From: Anaeropeptidivorans aminofermentans
GTDB taxonomy: Bacteria > Bacillota > Clostridia > Lachnospirales > UBA5962
Reading direction: 5' to 3'
DNA length: 64,000 bases
Assembly: GCF_940670685.1 (NCBI RefSeq)
Contig: NZ_OW711693.1
Location: 372,001-436,000, forward strand
This document shows, one piece after another, positions 16,540 to 26,791 of this stretch (position 1 is the first letter of the stretch; each line of letters starts with the position of its first letter). The notes beneath the pieces are model-generated. The model ran no database searches and was not told the origin of the DNA. It saw only the letters and a program-made list of their open reading frames with translations. The translations under genes were made by a program, and so were the position numbers.

Positions 16540-19101
16540 TTATCTTGTAAGGCTGTTAGGAGGGGCCGCTTCCTCCGGTTCTTTATTCAGCTTATAATAA
16601 GCGCTTATAACGTCTTTTGCAACGATGGTTGAAGGGGAAGCCACGGTTTTCGTATCACTGAAAGGTATGGATACATAAATGGCGATTTCAGGGTCTTCAT
16701 AAGGGGCAAAGCCTGCAAAGGACGTATGAGACGGACGGGTTATTTTAGCTTCCTCGGCAGTTCCTGTCTTTCCTGCAATATCTATAGGAAAATCTGAAAA
16801 GATATTTCTTGCGGTTCCCTTAGAACCGTTTATAACCATACGCATTCCGCTGTGAACAGTGTTCCAGGTAGACTCTGATATTTCATCGCCAAGGCTTTCG
16901 GATACGGGAATATATTCCTGTGTTCCGTCAGAACCTGTTATTCTATTTAAAAGATGCAGATCGTAAAGGGTTCCTTTCGTTGCCAGTGCGGCCGTATACC
17001 GTGCCATTACGGCAGAAGGATAAGCGTTCAGGAACTGGCCTATGGAGGTTGCGATGGTGTTTCCGTCGAACCAGTCGGCGTCTTCGCCTTCTACAACCTT
17101 CTTTTTGGCAAGGGAGCTCATGTTTACAGGGTCCTTGGCTTTATAAAGCTCTCCGATTTCAACCCCTGTTCCTTCGTCAAAGCCCAAAAGAGACATGTAT
17201 TTATTGAGGGTGTTGATGGAGTCCATTTTGTTGTTTTGCTTTGCGTTTCCCATGCGGAAGGAAACCTCATAAAAGAAGTAGTTTGTACTTCTTTCAAGTG
17301 CCTGCTCAACGTTTATATAGCCTTCGCCGGATTTGTTCCAGCTGGACTGATAAGGCTTTCCGGCTTCCGTAAAGGTTACCTTGTCAAGGATTCTTGTGTT
17401 TTTATCTATAATGCCTGTTTCAAGGGCGGCGATAGCCGTAACCATTTTAAATGTGGAGCCGGGGGCACGAGGCTCTGAAAAGGGCCTGTTGACAAGCGGC
17501 GTCGTAGGGTCGTTCAGAAGCTTCGGATAAACCTGATTCATATTTGTTATAAAATCGTTTGAATCGTATGTGGGATAAGTAGGGGCGGCAAGCACATCTC
17601 CCGTATTGACGTCTACAACCACAAGGGAGCCTGTGCAGGGGTCTACATTGGTCATCTGGGGCGTGAGCTCCCCTGATTTAAGCTTATCTATAATAAGGGA
17701 TAAATGGCTTATGCGTCCGTTTTTAAAATCATTAATATAGTCCTCATCGCCTGTGATTATACCCTGTTCAAAAAGAAGCAAAATTGCATCTTTGACGCTT
17801 AATTCATCGTTTTCTATTGCTTCCGATATAATTTGGTTGATATGGTTCTGACCTTCTGTTGTACCGGGGTCTGCGTATTCATCTTTAGATAAAACAAGCT
17901 CCTTTATTGTATAGCTTACGGTATCCGGCGTGCTTTGGAAAACATCTTTTGCCGAAATATTATTTGCCTTTACCAAAGAAAAAAGGAGTTCTTTTACAGT
18001 AAGGCGGAAACTTGTGCTGCTTTTGCTTTCAAGGCGGGATATAATAATATCCGTAAGCTGCTTTTCAAGGATTTCATAGGCTTCCTTTTGAAGCTCCGCG
18101 TCTATGGTTAGAAATACATTATCCCCTACAACAGGGTCTATGCGGCTTTCGCTAAGCTCGTCAACCCTTCTGCCGTAGGCATTTATTACGACTGTGAGTT
18201 TTCCGTTTTCGCCTTTTAAGTTCTCTTCAAAGGATTTTTCAATTCCCGATTTGCCTATGATTTCCATGGAGACTTCATAGCCTTTTTTTGCAAGCTCTTC
18301 AGGATTGTCGCTGTCGGAAATTTTGCCTACATAGCCTACAATATGGCTTAAATATTTTCCGTAGGGGTAGCTTCTTAAGGCTTCCTTATCCACAAATACG
18401 GAACGGTATTTTTCAGAGTCTTCTTCGATTCTCGTAACGGTATCAAGGCATACGTTTTGAGCAACTAAAACAGGATTATAGGAATAATACCGCACAAGAT
18501 ACATTTTTGAACGAAGGGAAACAATGTTTCTTGCGTCTTCTTCTTTAATATAGTCATGATAATTCGCTGTTTCTTTATCTATAAGGCCGAATCTTTCTTT
18601 AAGGATATCCATGGCCTCTTCTGCCGTAACATCTTCTTCGGAATTGTTAGGGAGAAGGCCCATGTCGTCAAGCCATCGGGTCTTTTTGGCGGCTGCGTTT
18701 TCCCCGTAAAATGTATATTCATAGGGCCTTGTTAAAGTAATGGGCAAATCGTCCTGGTAGGCTTCACCATTTTCCTTCAAAAGATTTGAAAGGTTTAAAA
18801 GAACTTTGTTCAGTTCCTTTGCAGGCATAGTGATGCTAGGGTCCAGCTTAACGCTGTAAACAGACTGGTTTACGGCAAGGGGCCTTCCGTAGCGGTCGTA
18901 AATAGAGCCTCTCTGGGCCTGCAGGGGTATGCTTCTTGCAATCGTAGCCGTAAGCTCGCTTTTTATTTTTTCTCCTTCAACGATTTGAAGCTGGAAAAGC
19001 TTTGAGCTAAGGATATAAAAAAGCAGCAGAATAACCGCCGTAAGAATAAAAAGCCTGTTTAAAAAAAATCCTATGATGTTTTTAAATATGGAATCTCTCA
19101 T
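16540..19101 (-). CDS. mrdA: Class B penicillin-binding protein 2 (elongation transpeptidase)
   Basis: 853 aa, longer than the usual 600-700. N-terminal membrane anchor about 15-32, PBP dimerisation domain about 55-320, transpeptidase domain about 490-840: Ser549 in PGSTFK, STN motif in ERSTNYFF, Lys778 in GKTGTAE. It cross-links peptidoglycan during elongation with RodA and MreBCD. Odd: about 135 mostly helical, acidic residues (350-485) are inserted between TIDAELQ and TGSLVVVDV, segments normally adjacent. Just after mreD. Confidence 0.93.
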   Translation of the reverse strand: MRDSIFKNIIGFFLNRLFILTAVILLLFYILSSKLFQLQIVEGEKIKSELTATIARSIPLQAQRGSIYDRYGRPLAVNQSVYSVKLDPSITMPAKELNKVLLNLSNLLKENGEAYQDDLPITLTRPYEYTFYGENAAAKKTRWLDDMGLLPNNSEEDVTAEEAMDILKERFGLIDKETANYHDYIKEEDARNIVSLRSKMYLVRYYSYNPVLVAQNVCLDTVTRIEEDSEKYRSVFVDKEALRSYPYGKYLSHIVGYVGKISDSDNPEELAKKGYEVSMEIIGKSGIEKSFEENLKGENGKLTVVINAYGRRVDELSESRIDPVVGDNVFLTIDAELQKEAYEILEKQLTDIIISRLESKSSTSFRLTVKELLFSLVKANNISAKDVFQSTPDTVSYTIKELVLSKDEYADPGTTEGQNHINQIISEAIENDELSVKDAILLLFEQGIITGDEDYINDFKNGRISHLSLIIDKLKSGELTPQMTNVDPCTGSLVVVDVNTGDVLAAPTYPTYDSNDFITNMNQVYPKLLNDPTTPLVNRPFSEPRAPGSTFKMVTAIAALETGIIDKNTRILDKVTFTEAGKPYQSSWNKSGEGYINVEQALERSTNYFFYEVSFRMGNAKQNNKMDSINTLNKYMSLLGFDEGTGVEIGELYKAKDPVNMSSLAKKKVVEGEDADWFDGNTIATSIGQFLNAYPSAVMARYTAALATKGTLYDLHLLNRITGSDGTQEYIPVSESLGDEISESTWNTVHSGMRMVINGSKGTARNIFSDFPIDIAGKTGTAEEAKITRPSHTSFAGFAPYEDPEIAIYVSIPFSDTKTVASPSTIVAKDVISAYYKLNKEPEEAAPPNSLTR

Positions 19102-19130
19102 TTTTGTTTACCTGTATATTTTAATTCAAC

Positions 19131-19643
19131 CTAAAATAGCTTTCTTCTGGGTTTTTCTATTTTCTCAACATAAGCATTTACACTGTAAATGAGCCTGAAA
19201 ACAGGAATGCTTAAAAAAGCATTATAGCACATTTCCGTAAGTATTATTTTCCGCATATAGTAAAGGAAATCCAACTTGTTTCGGAAGAGGAAATTCGTAA
19301 CATAGTATCCAAATTCAAAGAAAAAGGTTGCAGCGATTACGAGAAGCAAGGGAAGGAGATAATTTTCTCTGTAAAAATCCTTAAAAGGCTTTCCGCAGAT
19401 GTATCCTATGGCCATAAAAAGGAGGGCGTTTATGCCGATAACCCTTCCGAACATGATATCTTGAAGCAGGCCTGCAAAAAGGCCTATGATAGCCCCTTCC
19501 ACGTCTGAACGGAGTACGGAAAAGGAAACCACTATTAACAGGGCAATATTGGGCATTACGCCAAATATTGCTATATGGCGGAGAACCGTGGAGGAGAGGA
19601 CGATATTTAATAATAGAAGAACAGATACGGCAAAAGCCCTCAT
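19131..19643 (-). CDS. mreD: Rod shape-determining membrane protein MreD
   Basis: 170 aa with about five membrane segments and the MreD feature FAGLLQDIMFGRVIGINAL. It links MreC to the elongation machinery. ATG after CAGGAGG. Between mreC and pbp2. Confidence 0.9.
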   Translation of the reverse strand: MRAFAVSVLLLLNIVLSSTVLRHIAIFGVMPNIALLIVVSFSVLRSDVEGAIIGLFAGLLQDIMFGRVIGINALLFMAIGYICGKPFKDFYRENYLLPLLLVIAATFFFEFGYYVTNFLFRNKLDFLYYMRKIILTEMCYNAFLSIPVFRLIYSVNAYVEKIEKPRRKLF

Positions 19644-19883
19644 AAAACACCTCCTGAAAATTAGTCAGCCCCATTATATAGTTTACGGCTGAAAAAATCA
19701 GCCGTAGTGATAATAATAGAAAAGCGCATAAAGCACAAGGTAATTATGCTTCAAGGGCTGCTTGTGAACTTAGAAAGTACGGTTTTGATTACGCTGAGTA
19801 ATCGAAATTCATTTAAAAGCATGCGATTATTACAGTAAAATATAAAAGTATTTTTCATAGAAGACCCTATTGGTTTTTAAGCC

Positions 19884-20753
19884 TTAGTTCTCAGGACCTT
19901 CAGAAGGAGTTGTATCCAGAAACTCTCTTTCAAAATTTTCATTTACCACAAGTACGGTTTCAAGATGCTTAAAGTCTACGGCAAGTTTAATCAGGGCATA
20001 TTTATTAAGGCCCCCTACGTCTGTATGTATTTCCGTAACAAAGCCTATGGTTATGCCCGGAGGGTAAATGCCTCCAAGGCTGGAAGTGACGATTTCGTCA
20101 TTTATCAGTATCTCTGCATCAAGGTCAATGTTTTCCATTCTGCAATAGCCCATTTCGCTAAGCTTTAAATCGCCTTTTACAAAGCCGGAATCACCGGTTC
20201 TTTTTATCTGAGCCCCGACGGAGCTTGTATCGTCAATCAAAGGAATAACCTGTGAGTAATTATACCCGGCCTTTGTTATTTTTCCGCAAAGACCGCCGTC
20301 GGCAAGAATCACCATATTTTCTTTTAAGCCGTCTTGTGTGCCTTTATTGATATTAAAGGATTTACTCCAGTTATTGCTGTCTCTTGCTATAATATCTGCC
20401 CCTATGACGGAAAGCTCAGGGTATTTTGCCGAAAGGTCCAGAAGCCCCCGAAGATTTTCATTATCCTTTTCAAGCATGTCAAGCCTTCCAAGCTGGAGCT
20501 TAAGCTTTTGATTTTCTTCAAGCAAGGCTTTATTGGAATCTTCAAGGCTGTCAAAATCCTTGATGGAGCCTATTTTTTCAGAAAACCATCTGTCTATATT
20601 TGTGGCTAATTCCTGTATAGGCGCGACAACATAGCCTACTGCATTATTGATAAAAGTAGACCTTTTATATCCGTATGTGATTATCGCGGCGGCAATTAAA
20701 AGCACGGAGGCTGAAATAAATACCGCCTTTTTATGAGTATTTAAAAAATCCAT
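19884..20753 (-). CDS. mreC: Rod shape-determining protein MreC
   Basis: 289 aa: one N-terminal membrane helix about 10-27, a coiled coil about 65-105 (EDSNKALLEENQKLKLQLGRL), then the MreC beta-barrel domain (IGADIIARDSNNWSKSFNINKG, GLCGKITKAG, SSLGGIYPPGITIG). It sits outside the membrane and connects MreB-directed synthesis with PBP2. Confidence 0.95.
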   Translation of the reverse strand: MDFLNTHKKAVFISASVLLIAAAIITYGYKRSTFINNAVGYVVAPIQELATNIDRWFSEKIGSIKDFDSLEDSNKALLEENQKLKLQLGRLDMLEKDNENLRGLLDLSAKYPELSVIGADIIARDSNNWSKSFNINKGTQDGLKENMVILADGGLCGKITKAGYNYSQVIPLIDDTSSVGAQIKRTGDSGFVKGDLKLSEMGYCRMENIDLDAEILINDEIVTSSLGGIYPPGITIGFVTEIHTDVGGLNKYALIKLAVDFKHLETVLVVNENFEREFLDTTPSEGPEN

Positions 20754-20940
20754 ATTCCGCTCCGGTAAGGGCTTTAGCCTGCACTGATAGGCATAGCGTT
20801 GCCAGTTATTTTATGAATACAAAAGGGCACGAACTTAGGGAATAGGGGGGCTAAGATTCAAAGATACCCTGTAAATTTCAGGAATATTCAATATAGATTT
20901 ATGTATATAAATCCATATTTGCAAAGTCAATCTATATTTG

Positions 20941-21969
20941 TTACATATGAAGCTTCCTGTGGGAAACAAGAACGTTTTTAAGGGTTTCCAAATGCTCCAA
21001 AACAAGGCCTGTACCTATGGCGACACAGTTCAGAGGCTCTTGGGCAATATGAACGGGCATTCCTGTTTCATAGCTTATCAATTGGTCAAGGCCTGTTAAA
21101 AGCGCTCCGCCCCCTGTAAGCATAATGCCGGATTCGATAATGTCTGAGGCAAGCTCCGGCGGGGTTTTTTCAAGGGTATATTTGATGGCATCTATAATTG
21201 CCGTAACAGGCTCTGCAATGGCTCTTTGAACCTCAAGAGAATTAAGCTCTATGGTTTTTGGAAGCCCTGTGATAAGGTCCCTTCCTCTGATGTCCATTAC
21301 AAGGTTTTCATCAGGCTCAAAAACAGAAGCGATGCTTATTTTAATTTCTTCTGCGGTGCGTTCACCTACAGCAAGAGAATATTCCTTTTTAATATAATTT
21401 ACAATATGCTCGTCAAGCTCGTCTCCCGCAACACGAAGAGACTTGCTTGTTACGATTCCCCCCAGGGAAATTACCGCAACTTCACTTGTGCCGCCGCCGA
21501 TGTCTACTACCATGCTGCCTGTAGGCTCTTCAACAGGAAGGCCTGCTCCGATGGCGGCCGCCATTGGCTCTTCTATAAGAAAGGCATTTTTTTCTCTCGC
21601 CCCGGCGGCAATGGTGCTTTCTACGACGGCTCTTTTTTCAACCTCTGTAACCCCCGAAGGAACGCATACGACAACCCTCGGCTTTGAGCCGAAAAATGAA
21701 CGGGTGAAGGCCTTTTCTATAAAGTATCTGAGCATTGCCTTTGTGGACTCGAAGTCGGCGATTACGCCATCTTTCATGGGGCGTATGGCAACGATATTTC
21801 CGGGAGTCCTTCCGATCATTTCCTTTGCCTGATTGCCTACGGCAAGCACCTCATGGGTAGAAGTGTTCACGGCCACAACAGAAGGCTCATTTACGATGAT
21901 GCCTTTTCCCTTCATGAAAACAAGGGTGTTTGCTGTACCTAAATCTATACCTAAATCTTTAGTAAACAT
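20941..21969 (-). CDS. mreB: Rod shape-determining actin homologue MreB
   Basis: 342 aa with the actin-fold phosphate loops: [15 protein letters not shown] at 7-21, [18 protein letters not shown] near 160, and [12 protein letters not shown] near 285. It forms filaments under the membrane that guide elongation. ATG 10 bases after CGGAGGA. First gene of the mreBCD-pbp2 run. Confidence 0.97.
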   Translation of the reverse strand: MFTKDLGIDLGTANTLVFMKGKGIIVNEPSVVAVNTSTHEVLAVGNQAKEMIGRTPGNIVAIRPMKDGVIADFESTKAMLRYFIEKAFTRSFFGSKPRVVVCVPSGVTEVEKRAVVESTIAAGAREKNAFLIEEPMAAAIGAGLPVEEPTGSMVVDIGGGTSEVAVISLGGIVTSKSLRVAGDELDEHIVNYIKKEYSLAVGERTAEEIKISIASVFEPDENLVMDIRGRDLITGLPKTIELNSLEVQRAIAEPVTAIIDAIKYTLEKTPPELASDIIESGIMLTGGGALLTGLDQLISYETGMPVHIAQEPLNCVAIGTGLVLEHLETLKNVLVSHRKLHM

Positions 21970-22518
21970 AAATATCGTTGTCCTCCGATTCTAATTCCAT
22001 TTTTTACTAAACAAACTTGAAAAGAATATGAGCATAAGCTTTTTCAAGTGAATAAATTTCTCGAAGTTTACAAAAATAAAGCTTTGTAAACTTTATATCA
22101 GTTTTGCCAAAATTTCCATATTTTACACAATAGCCTTATATTCCCTTCAAAATATGAATCATATAGGTGGCTTTATGATTTGAAACAGTCAATAATTAAA
22201 TTGCCATAAGCATTTAAACGGGTTTCTTATAAAAACTTACGATATAACTTATATTTCTGCCAAAAACAAGAAATTTCACAAAATACCAAGTTAATAATAC
22301 ACGGTTTTAAGCCTATTTACAATAGCCTTAAAATAAAGAGGAAGCTAAAAAAATTCTAAAAAATGCTCTGAAACGGCGTTTTTATTAGAAAACAGCAAAG
22401 GCTTCAGGCTTACTTTGAAAAAAGCTTAAAACAAATTTAATAGAAAATTAAAAAATAAATATCCGCTTAAAACCCTATATGCAAAAAATAAACTTTAAAA
22501 GAAAAACCTGTTTAAGAT
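21970..22518. other. 549-base gap between maf and mreB with no gene
   Basis: AT-rich on both strands. In many clostridia radC stands here between maf and mreB; no radC fragment is visible. I see no strong hairpin or repeat. It probably holds the mreB promoter. Confidence 0.4.
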
Positions 22519-23133
22519 TTAATAAGCATACTGATCAGAAATTGCATGGGGATATATCCCAAGCTTTTTAAGCTCTTTATAGACCTTTCTTAAGGGCAGG
22601 CCTTCCACATTATAGAAGTCCCCTTCTATTTTATCTACAAAGAGGCCGGCGAGACCCTGTATTCCGTAGGCCCCTGCTTTATCCATAGGCTCTTTTGTGT
22701 TAATGTAAGAAATAATTTCGCCGTCGCTGAGGTCTCCCATATAGACGTCTGAACTGTCCAGGATGGGAATCACATCAATGTTTTCATGATCTACATTAAA
22801 TATGGTTACGGCAGTATATACCTTATGGCATTTACTGCATAAAGATTTAAGGATATGAAAGGCGTCTTCAGGGGATTCTGGCTTTCCTATGATTCGATTC
22901 TCATGAACGACAATAGTATCTGCCGACAAAAGAACGTATTCTCCTGTAATTTCTTTAACAGCCGCTTCGCCTTTAAGCCTTGAAAGCAAGGCCACAGTGT
23001 CTTCAGCGGATAGTTCGCCCTTCATATATTTATTTTCGTCAATTTCTGCAATATGAACGGAAAAGCTATAGCCGGCTTTTCTAAGGATGTCCTGCCTGCG
23101 GCTTGAATTCGATGCCAGTATTAATTTTTTCAT
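22519..23133 (-). CDS. maf: Maf-family nucleotide pyrophosphatase
   Basis: 204 aa. Maf motif at the N-terminus (LASNSSRRQDILRKAGY) and the catalytic region LLSADTIVVHENRIIGKP; further YTAVTIF and AGAYGIQGLAG. It hydrolyses non-canonical or dTTP/UTP-type nucleotides. Starts 6 bases after the DUF4321 gene stop. Confidence 0.94.
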   Translation of the reverse strand: MKKLILASNSSRRQDILRKAGYSFSVHIAEIDENKYMKGELSAEDTVALLSRLKGEAAVKEITGEYVLLSADTIVVHENRIIGKPESPEDAFHILKSLCSKCHKVYTAVTIFNVDHENIDVIPILDSSDVYMGDLSDGEIISYINTKEPMDKAGAYGIQGLAGLFVDKIEGDFYNVEGLPLRKVYKELKKLGIYPHAISDQYAY

Positions 23134-23139
23134 ATTTAC

Positions 23140-23400
23140 CTACAGCTTTCTATATGCCACGATACCGAGGATAAGCCCGATGATACCGGCAATGTTAATC
23201 GTAAAGGAAAAACCCAAGGTAAGCGTCATTATCCCTAAATCAAGGATTACGGGAGAGCTTAAGCCGAAGGTCTCACCGAATTTTAAGAAGCCCATATAAG
23301 GCAGGTCCCCGGCATATTTGCCGATGAAACCGCCTATAACGATTCCGCAGAGCATAATGATTAAAAGCTGCCCTGAATTTTTGGGGTTTTTAAAGCTCAT
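23140..23400 (-). CDS. DUF4321 small membrane protein
   Basis: 86 aa from the ATG (MSFKNPKNSG) 7 bases after AAGGAG. Two membrane segments, about 9-27 and 60-82, separated by a loop with GETFGLSSPVILDLGIMTL. It matches the clostridial DUF4321 family, usually found next to maf and the mre genes, as here. Function unknown. Confidence 0.85.
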   Translation of the reverse strand: MSFKNPKNSGQLLIIMLCGIVIGGFIGKYAGDLPYMGFLKFGETFGLSSPVILDLGIMTLTLGFSFTINIAGIIGLILGIVAYRKL

Positions 23401-23736
23401 ACACATTCTCCTTTTTATAGCAACTTAATTCAATAATGCAAGAACTTGTTCCAAAGGTTATTGAATTAAGTCCATGCGCTTTACAGCAGTTTTAAAAATA
23501 GCCGACAACTTGATATTTGCCTTAATTTAAGCAAATTACTATAAAAATACGGACCTGGTCCTTATTTATACCAAGCCAACTTGAAAAGCGATACAAGTGT
23601 AAGCTTGTAATATTTTCAAGTTTATTAACTATAAAAAGTGTAAACGAAAAAAGCCTTTCTTTCAAGAGCTTTTCAGAAGGAGAGGGATATAAGTATAGAG
23701 AAATATTTAACTTAGGGTAAGATAGAGCAAATCTAC

Positions 23737-24035
23737 TAGGGCGTGTCTGAAAAGTCCAAACAAAAGTCTATTTTGCCATAAAAACGTGACTTCATCATCG
23801 AAAATACTCGAAACAGCCCTGCTATTTCTGCGTTTTTCTTCTCAGAATTTTTGCTTCGCAAAAATCATGCTGCGCGTGACCGGACTTCTTTCCGGTTCCA
23901 TTCGAATTCACATTTTTTTGCAAACAATACTTTTTCAGCTTTAAAGCTGAAAAATGTATTTCTGCTGTAAAATAATAAATAAACTTTAGTTTATTTATTA
24001 TTCTTAGCGGTTTGACTATTTTCAGATACTGCTTA
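23737..24035. repeat. Family A palindromic element (full-length copy)
   Basis: 299 bp. Ends TAGGGCGTGTCTGAAAAGTC and GACTATTTTCAGATACTGCTTA are imperfect inverted repeats. The interior has TGCTATTTCTGCGTTTTTCTTCTCAG, a GACCGGA..TCCGGTT hairpin and the palindrome AATAAACTTTAGTTTATT. Other copies: 5293-5430, 30916-31201, 63113-63334. It fills most of the gap between the DUF4321 gene and the lipoprotein gene. Confidence 0.75.
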
Positions 24036-24217
24036 AAAAAGACTGAATTTATTTACCATATCTTAAGTTTAAATAGATATAGCAAATAAACTGTAAACAA
24101 AAAGCATGGAAAAGCCATGGAGCATGTTTTAGACTTATATACTGCGTATTTTTATAAACGCAGTTAAAAGTTCAACATATGCTCGGGGCCTTCCATGCCC
24201 TTATGAATCAAAGGTAT

Positions 24218-24847
24218 TTACTCAGCTTCCCAATAGAGGGGATTTTCTCTTACCCACCAGATTCCGTTTGCATCCTTAACCATGTGGAAATTTACCTCGT
24301 CGTCTTCTTCTCCTTCAACGGGAACCTGATGGAAGATGATTACGCCGTTATTTCCGTCTGCTTTAAATTCGCCTTCATCTATAAAAGGAAAATACCAGTT
24401 GGCATAGGACTGAACCTCGCCGGGGGCGCTTTCCTTCTCACGCTTTTCATACATCTGCTTGTACTCTTCAAGAGAGGTTTCCATGCCGTCTTCTTTGTAG
24501 AACATAGCGTATTCCGACTCCCATTCTCCATTTACGCCAAACATGATGTTAACCTTTGCGATGGAGATGGGGTTTACATCTTTAAATAAATTCATGTCTT
24601 TATTTTCTCTAAATTCGTCATAAAGCGCCTGCTCTTCCTCTGTAAGGCTGAAAACCTCGCCGGAATCGGGAACGAGATTTTCAAGAGGTTTTTCAGATTC
24701 CTTATTTATCATACTGTCATCGGGAGCCGCAGAAGAGGTAGGGGGAGGCGTATTCTCCGCGGAAGCCTTATTGGAACATGCTGAAAGCCCCAGGGCAATT
24801 AAAAAAGCAATCGCAAGAACCTTCATCTGCTTTATAATCTTTTTCAT
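24218..24847 (-). CDS. Putative lipoprotein of unknown function
   Basis: 209 aa from ATG 8 bases after TTGGAGTG. Lipoprotein signal peptide with lipobox LSAC (Cys24), then a low-complexity Pro/Ser/Glu linker to about residue 60. The C-terminal region is acidic and rich in aromatic residues (WESEYAMFYKEDGMETS, NWYFPFIDEGEF, GIWWVRENPLYWE). I do not recognise the domain. Predicted to be anchored on the outer face of the membrane. No operon partner. Confidence 0.75.
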   Translation of the reverse strand: MKKIIKQMKVLAIAFLIALGLSACSNKASAENTPPPTSSAAPDDSMINKESEKPLENLVPDSGEVFSLTEEEQALYDEFRENKDMNLFKDVNPISIAKVNIMFGVNGEWESEYAMFYKEDGMETSLEEYKQMYEKREKESAPGEVQSYANWYFPFIDEGEFKADGNNGVIIFHQVPVEGEEDDEVNFHMVKDANGIWWVRENPLYWEAE

Positions 24848-25287
24848 TAAAAATTCACTCCAATACAAATAAAAAATTTATCTTTTGGGATTTCTTAACA
24901 AGGATAGCATTTACAGCACCATTAGTCAATTACAAAGGAAGGAAAATTTATAAAGTTTTAACATTCTTAACAGTATCGTCAAAGAATTAAAGAAAGCTTA
25001 AAGAGCTTCTTTTTATGGTGAATGTACTTAAAAATAGGTTTATTAATCATAAAAAGGCGCAAACTTAAGATAATTTACAAGCCGGCTTAGTATAAATTAT
25101 TAACAAAAGACTTTATATTAAACCAAATTTATGTTTTAATTAATAGTATATATTCACGTAATTTAATTTTATCTTACGCCCCAAGGCTTTTAAAGTACAA
25201 GCTTTGGGCAATATAATAATTAAATTTGAAAAACAAGTTTATTTACTGTAGATTTAATAAATATAATCAAAACAGGAGGAATGATCT
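24848..25287. other. Gap upstream of the HD-domain gene
   Basis: 440 AT-rich bases between divergent genes, so promoters for both probably lie here. The block AAGTTTATTTACTGTAG at 25234-25250 equals the right half of the 38-bp element at 2885-2922; no left half is seen. Confidence 0.35.
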
Positions 25288-25863
25288 ATGCAGCCTACAA
25301 GAGAAGAAGCCTACGCGCTTTTGTTAAAATATAACAAAAGCCCTGCCCTTATAAATCATGCCCTTGCCGTAGAGGGAACCATGAGGCATTTTGCCGCGCT
25401 TTTAGGAGAAGATGAAGAGAAATGGGGCGTAGTAGGCCTTATTCACGATATTGATTATGAAAAATATCCCGATGAGCACTGTGTAAAAGCCGTAGAGATA
25501 TTAAAGGAAAACAATATAGACGAAGATATTATCAGGGCGGTTGTTTCCCACGGCTATGGCTTATGCGCAGACGTTAAGCCCGAGCATATTATGGAAAAGG
25601 TTTTATATACCATAGACGAGCTTACAGGCCTTATAAATGCCGCTGCCATTATGCGCCCTTCCAAAAGCGTGATGGATTTGGAATATAAATCTTTGATTAA
25701 AAAGTATAAGTCAAAGGGCTTTGCTCAAGGGGTAAACAGAGAGGTCATAGAAAATGGAGCAGAAATGCTTTCCATGGATTTAAAATATATTATAGAAGAA
25801 ACAATCAATGCCATGAGAAAAATAGCCGATTCCATCGGCCTTGGTGGTGTGGCGGTTGAATAA
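25288..25863 (+). CDS. HD-domain phosphohydrolase
   Basis: 191 aa. The HD-superfamily metal site is visible: NHALAVEGTMRHFA, VGLIHDIDYEKYPDEH (His-Asp), AVVSHGY, and a later Asp in YTIDELTGLI. Family members cleave phosphate esters of nucleotides or similar; substrate unknown. ATG after ACAGGAGGA. First of a likely operon with the alpha/beta hydrolase and lon, which follow with overlap or no gap. Confidence 0.88.
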   Translation: MQPTREEAYALLLKYNKSPALINHALAVEGTMRHFAALLGEDEEKWGVVGLIHDIDYEKYPDEHCVKAVEILKENNIDEDIIRAVVSHGYGLCADVKPEHIMEKVLYTIDELTGLINAAAIMRPSKSVMDLEYKSLIKKYKSKGFAQGVNREVIENGAEMLSMDLKYIIEETINAMRKIADSIGLGGVAVE

Positions 25864-26791
25864 AGCGTATTTTTCATTTCGCTCAGAGGACAGGCAAAGC
25901 ATTATAAACGCCTATATTTTTTATCCTGAAGGAGAGATAAAGGCCGTTTTGCAAATTGCCCACGGCATGAAGGAATACTTTTTGAGATATGAGGAATTTG
26001 TGCATTTTCTCGTTAAAAAGGGGATTGCCGTCTGCGGAAATGACCATTTAGGCCATGGAAATATAAATCCCCGGCTGAAAGGTTACACCGGCGGAAGACG
26101 GGGTTATTTTGTTATGGCTTCCGATATGCATTTCGTATATGAGCATGTAAGCCAAATGTTTCCCGAAAAGCCTTATTTTTTAATGGGCCACAGCATGGGC
26201 TCTTTTCTTTCAAGGCTATACGCCAAAAAATGGGGATATGAACTTACAGGGCTTATACTTTCGGGAACAGGAAATGCAGATGTTTTAACTAAGCTTCTGT
26301 ATCGAGCCATGATTTTTTATTCGGCCGTTATGGTGGCCGTAAAAGGGCCTTATGCCCCGGCTCATGATTTGGAAAGATTAAGCCAAAATATGTTTAATAA
26401 AAGATTCAAGCCCCTTAAAACCGCCGCCGACTGGCAGACAAGCAATACCTTAAAAGCGGAGGAATTTATAAAGGACCCTTTATGCAGCTTTCAATTTACC
26501 TACGGGGCCTATCGGGACTTATTAAGCCTTATTGTTATGGTTTCAAAAAGAGGCTTCGGGAAATTCCTTCCGAAAAACATGCCTGTGCTTCTTTTTTCCG
26601 GCAGAAAAGACCCTGTGGGAACCTTCGGCCTGGGGGTTTATGAGGTTTTCAGAGACTTTAGAAGAGCAGGCCTTAAAGACGTTACGATGAAACTTTATAA
26701 AGACGGAAGGCATGAAATGCTTAACGAAGTAAATTATAAAGAAGTTTATGAATATGTTTATCAATGGATTACTGATAGAATAGGTGCTTAA
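25856..26791 (+). CDS. Alpha/beta hydrolase, monoacylglycerol lipase-like
   Basis: About 311 aa. Nucleophile elbow GHSMGSF, acid in SGRKDPVG and His in DGRHEML form the triad; ICGNDHLGHG precedes. Resembles lysophospholipase/monoacylglycerol lipases (hydrolase_4). The start is uncertain: a TTG overlapping the HD gene stop (TTGAATAA), or GTG/TTG codons up to 25841. lon begins directly after its TAA. Confidence 0.85.
   Translation: MNKAYFSFRSEDRQSIINAYIFYPEGEIKAVLQIAHGMKEYFLRYEEFVHFLVKKGIAVCGNDHLGHGNINPRLKGYTGGRRGYFVMASDMHFVYEHVSQMFPEKPYFLMGHSMGSFLSRLYAKKWGYELTGLILSGTGNADVLTKLLYRAMIFYSAVMVAVKGPYAPAHDLERLSQNMFNKRFKPLKTAADWQTSNTLKAEEFIKDPLCSFQFTYGAYRDLLSLIVMVSKRGFGKFLPKNMPVLLFSGRKDPVGTFGLGVYEVFRDFRRAGLKDVTMKLYKDGRHEMLNEVNYKEVYEYVYQWITDRIGA

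Noticed and set aside
16920-17478. Long plus-strand frames opposite pbp2
   Set aside because: Shadow frames of a strongly coding minus-strand gene; no ribosome binding site or domain.
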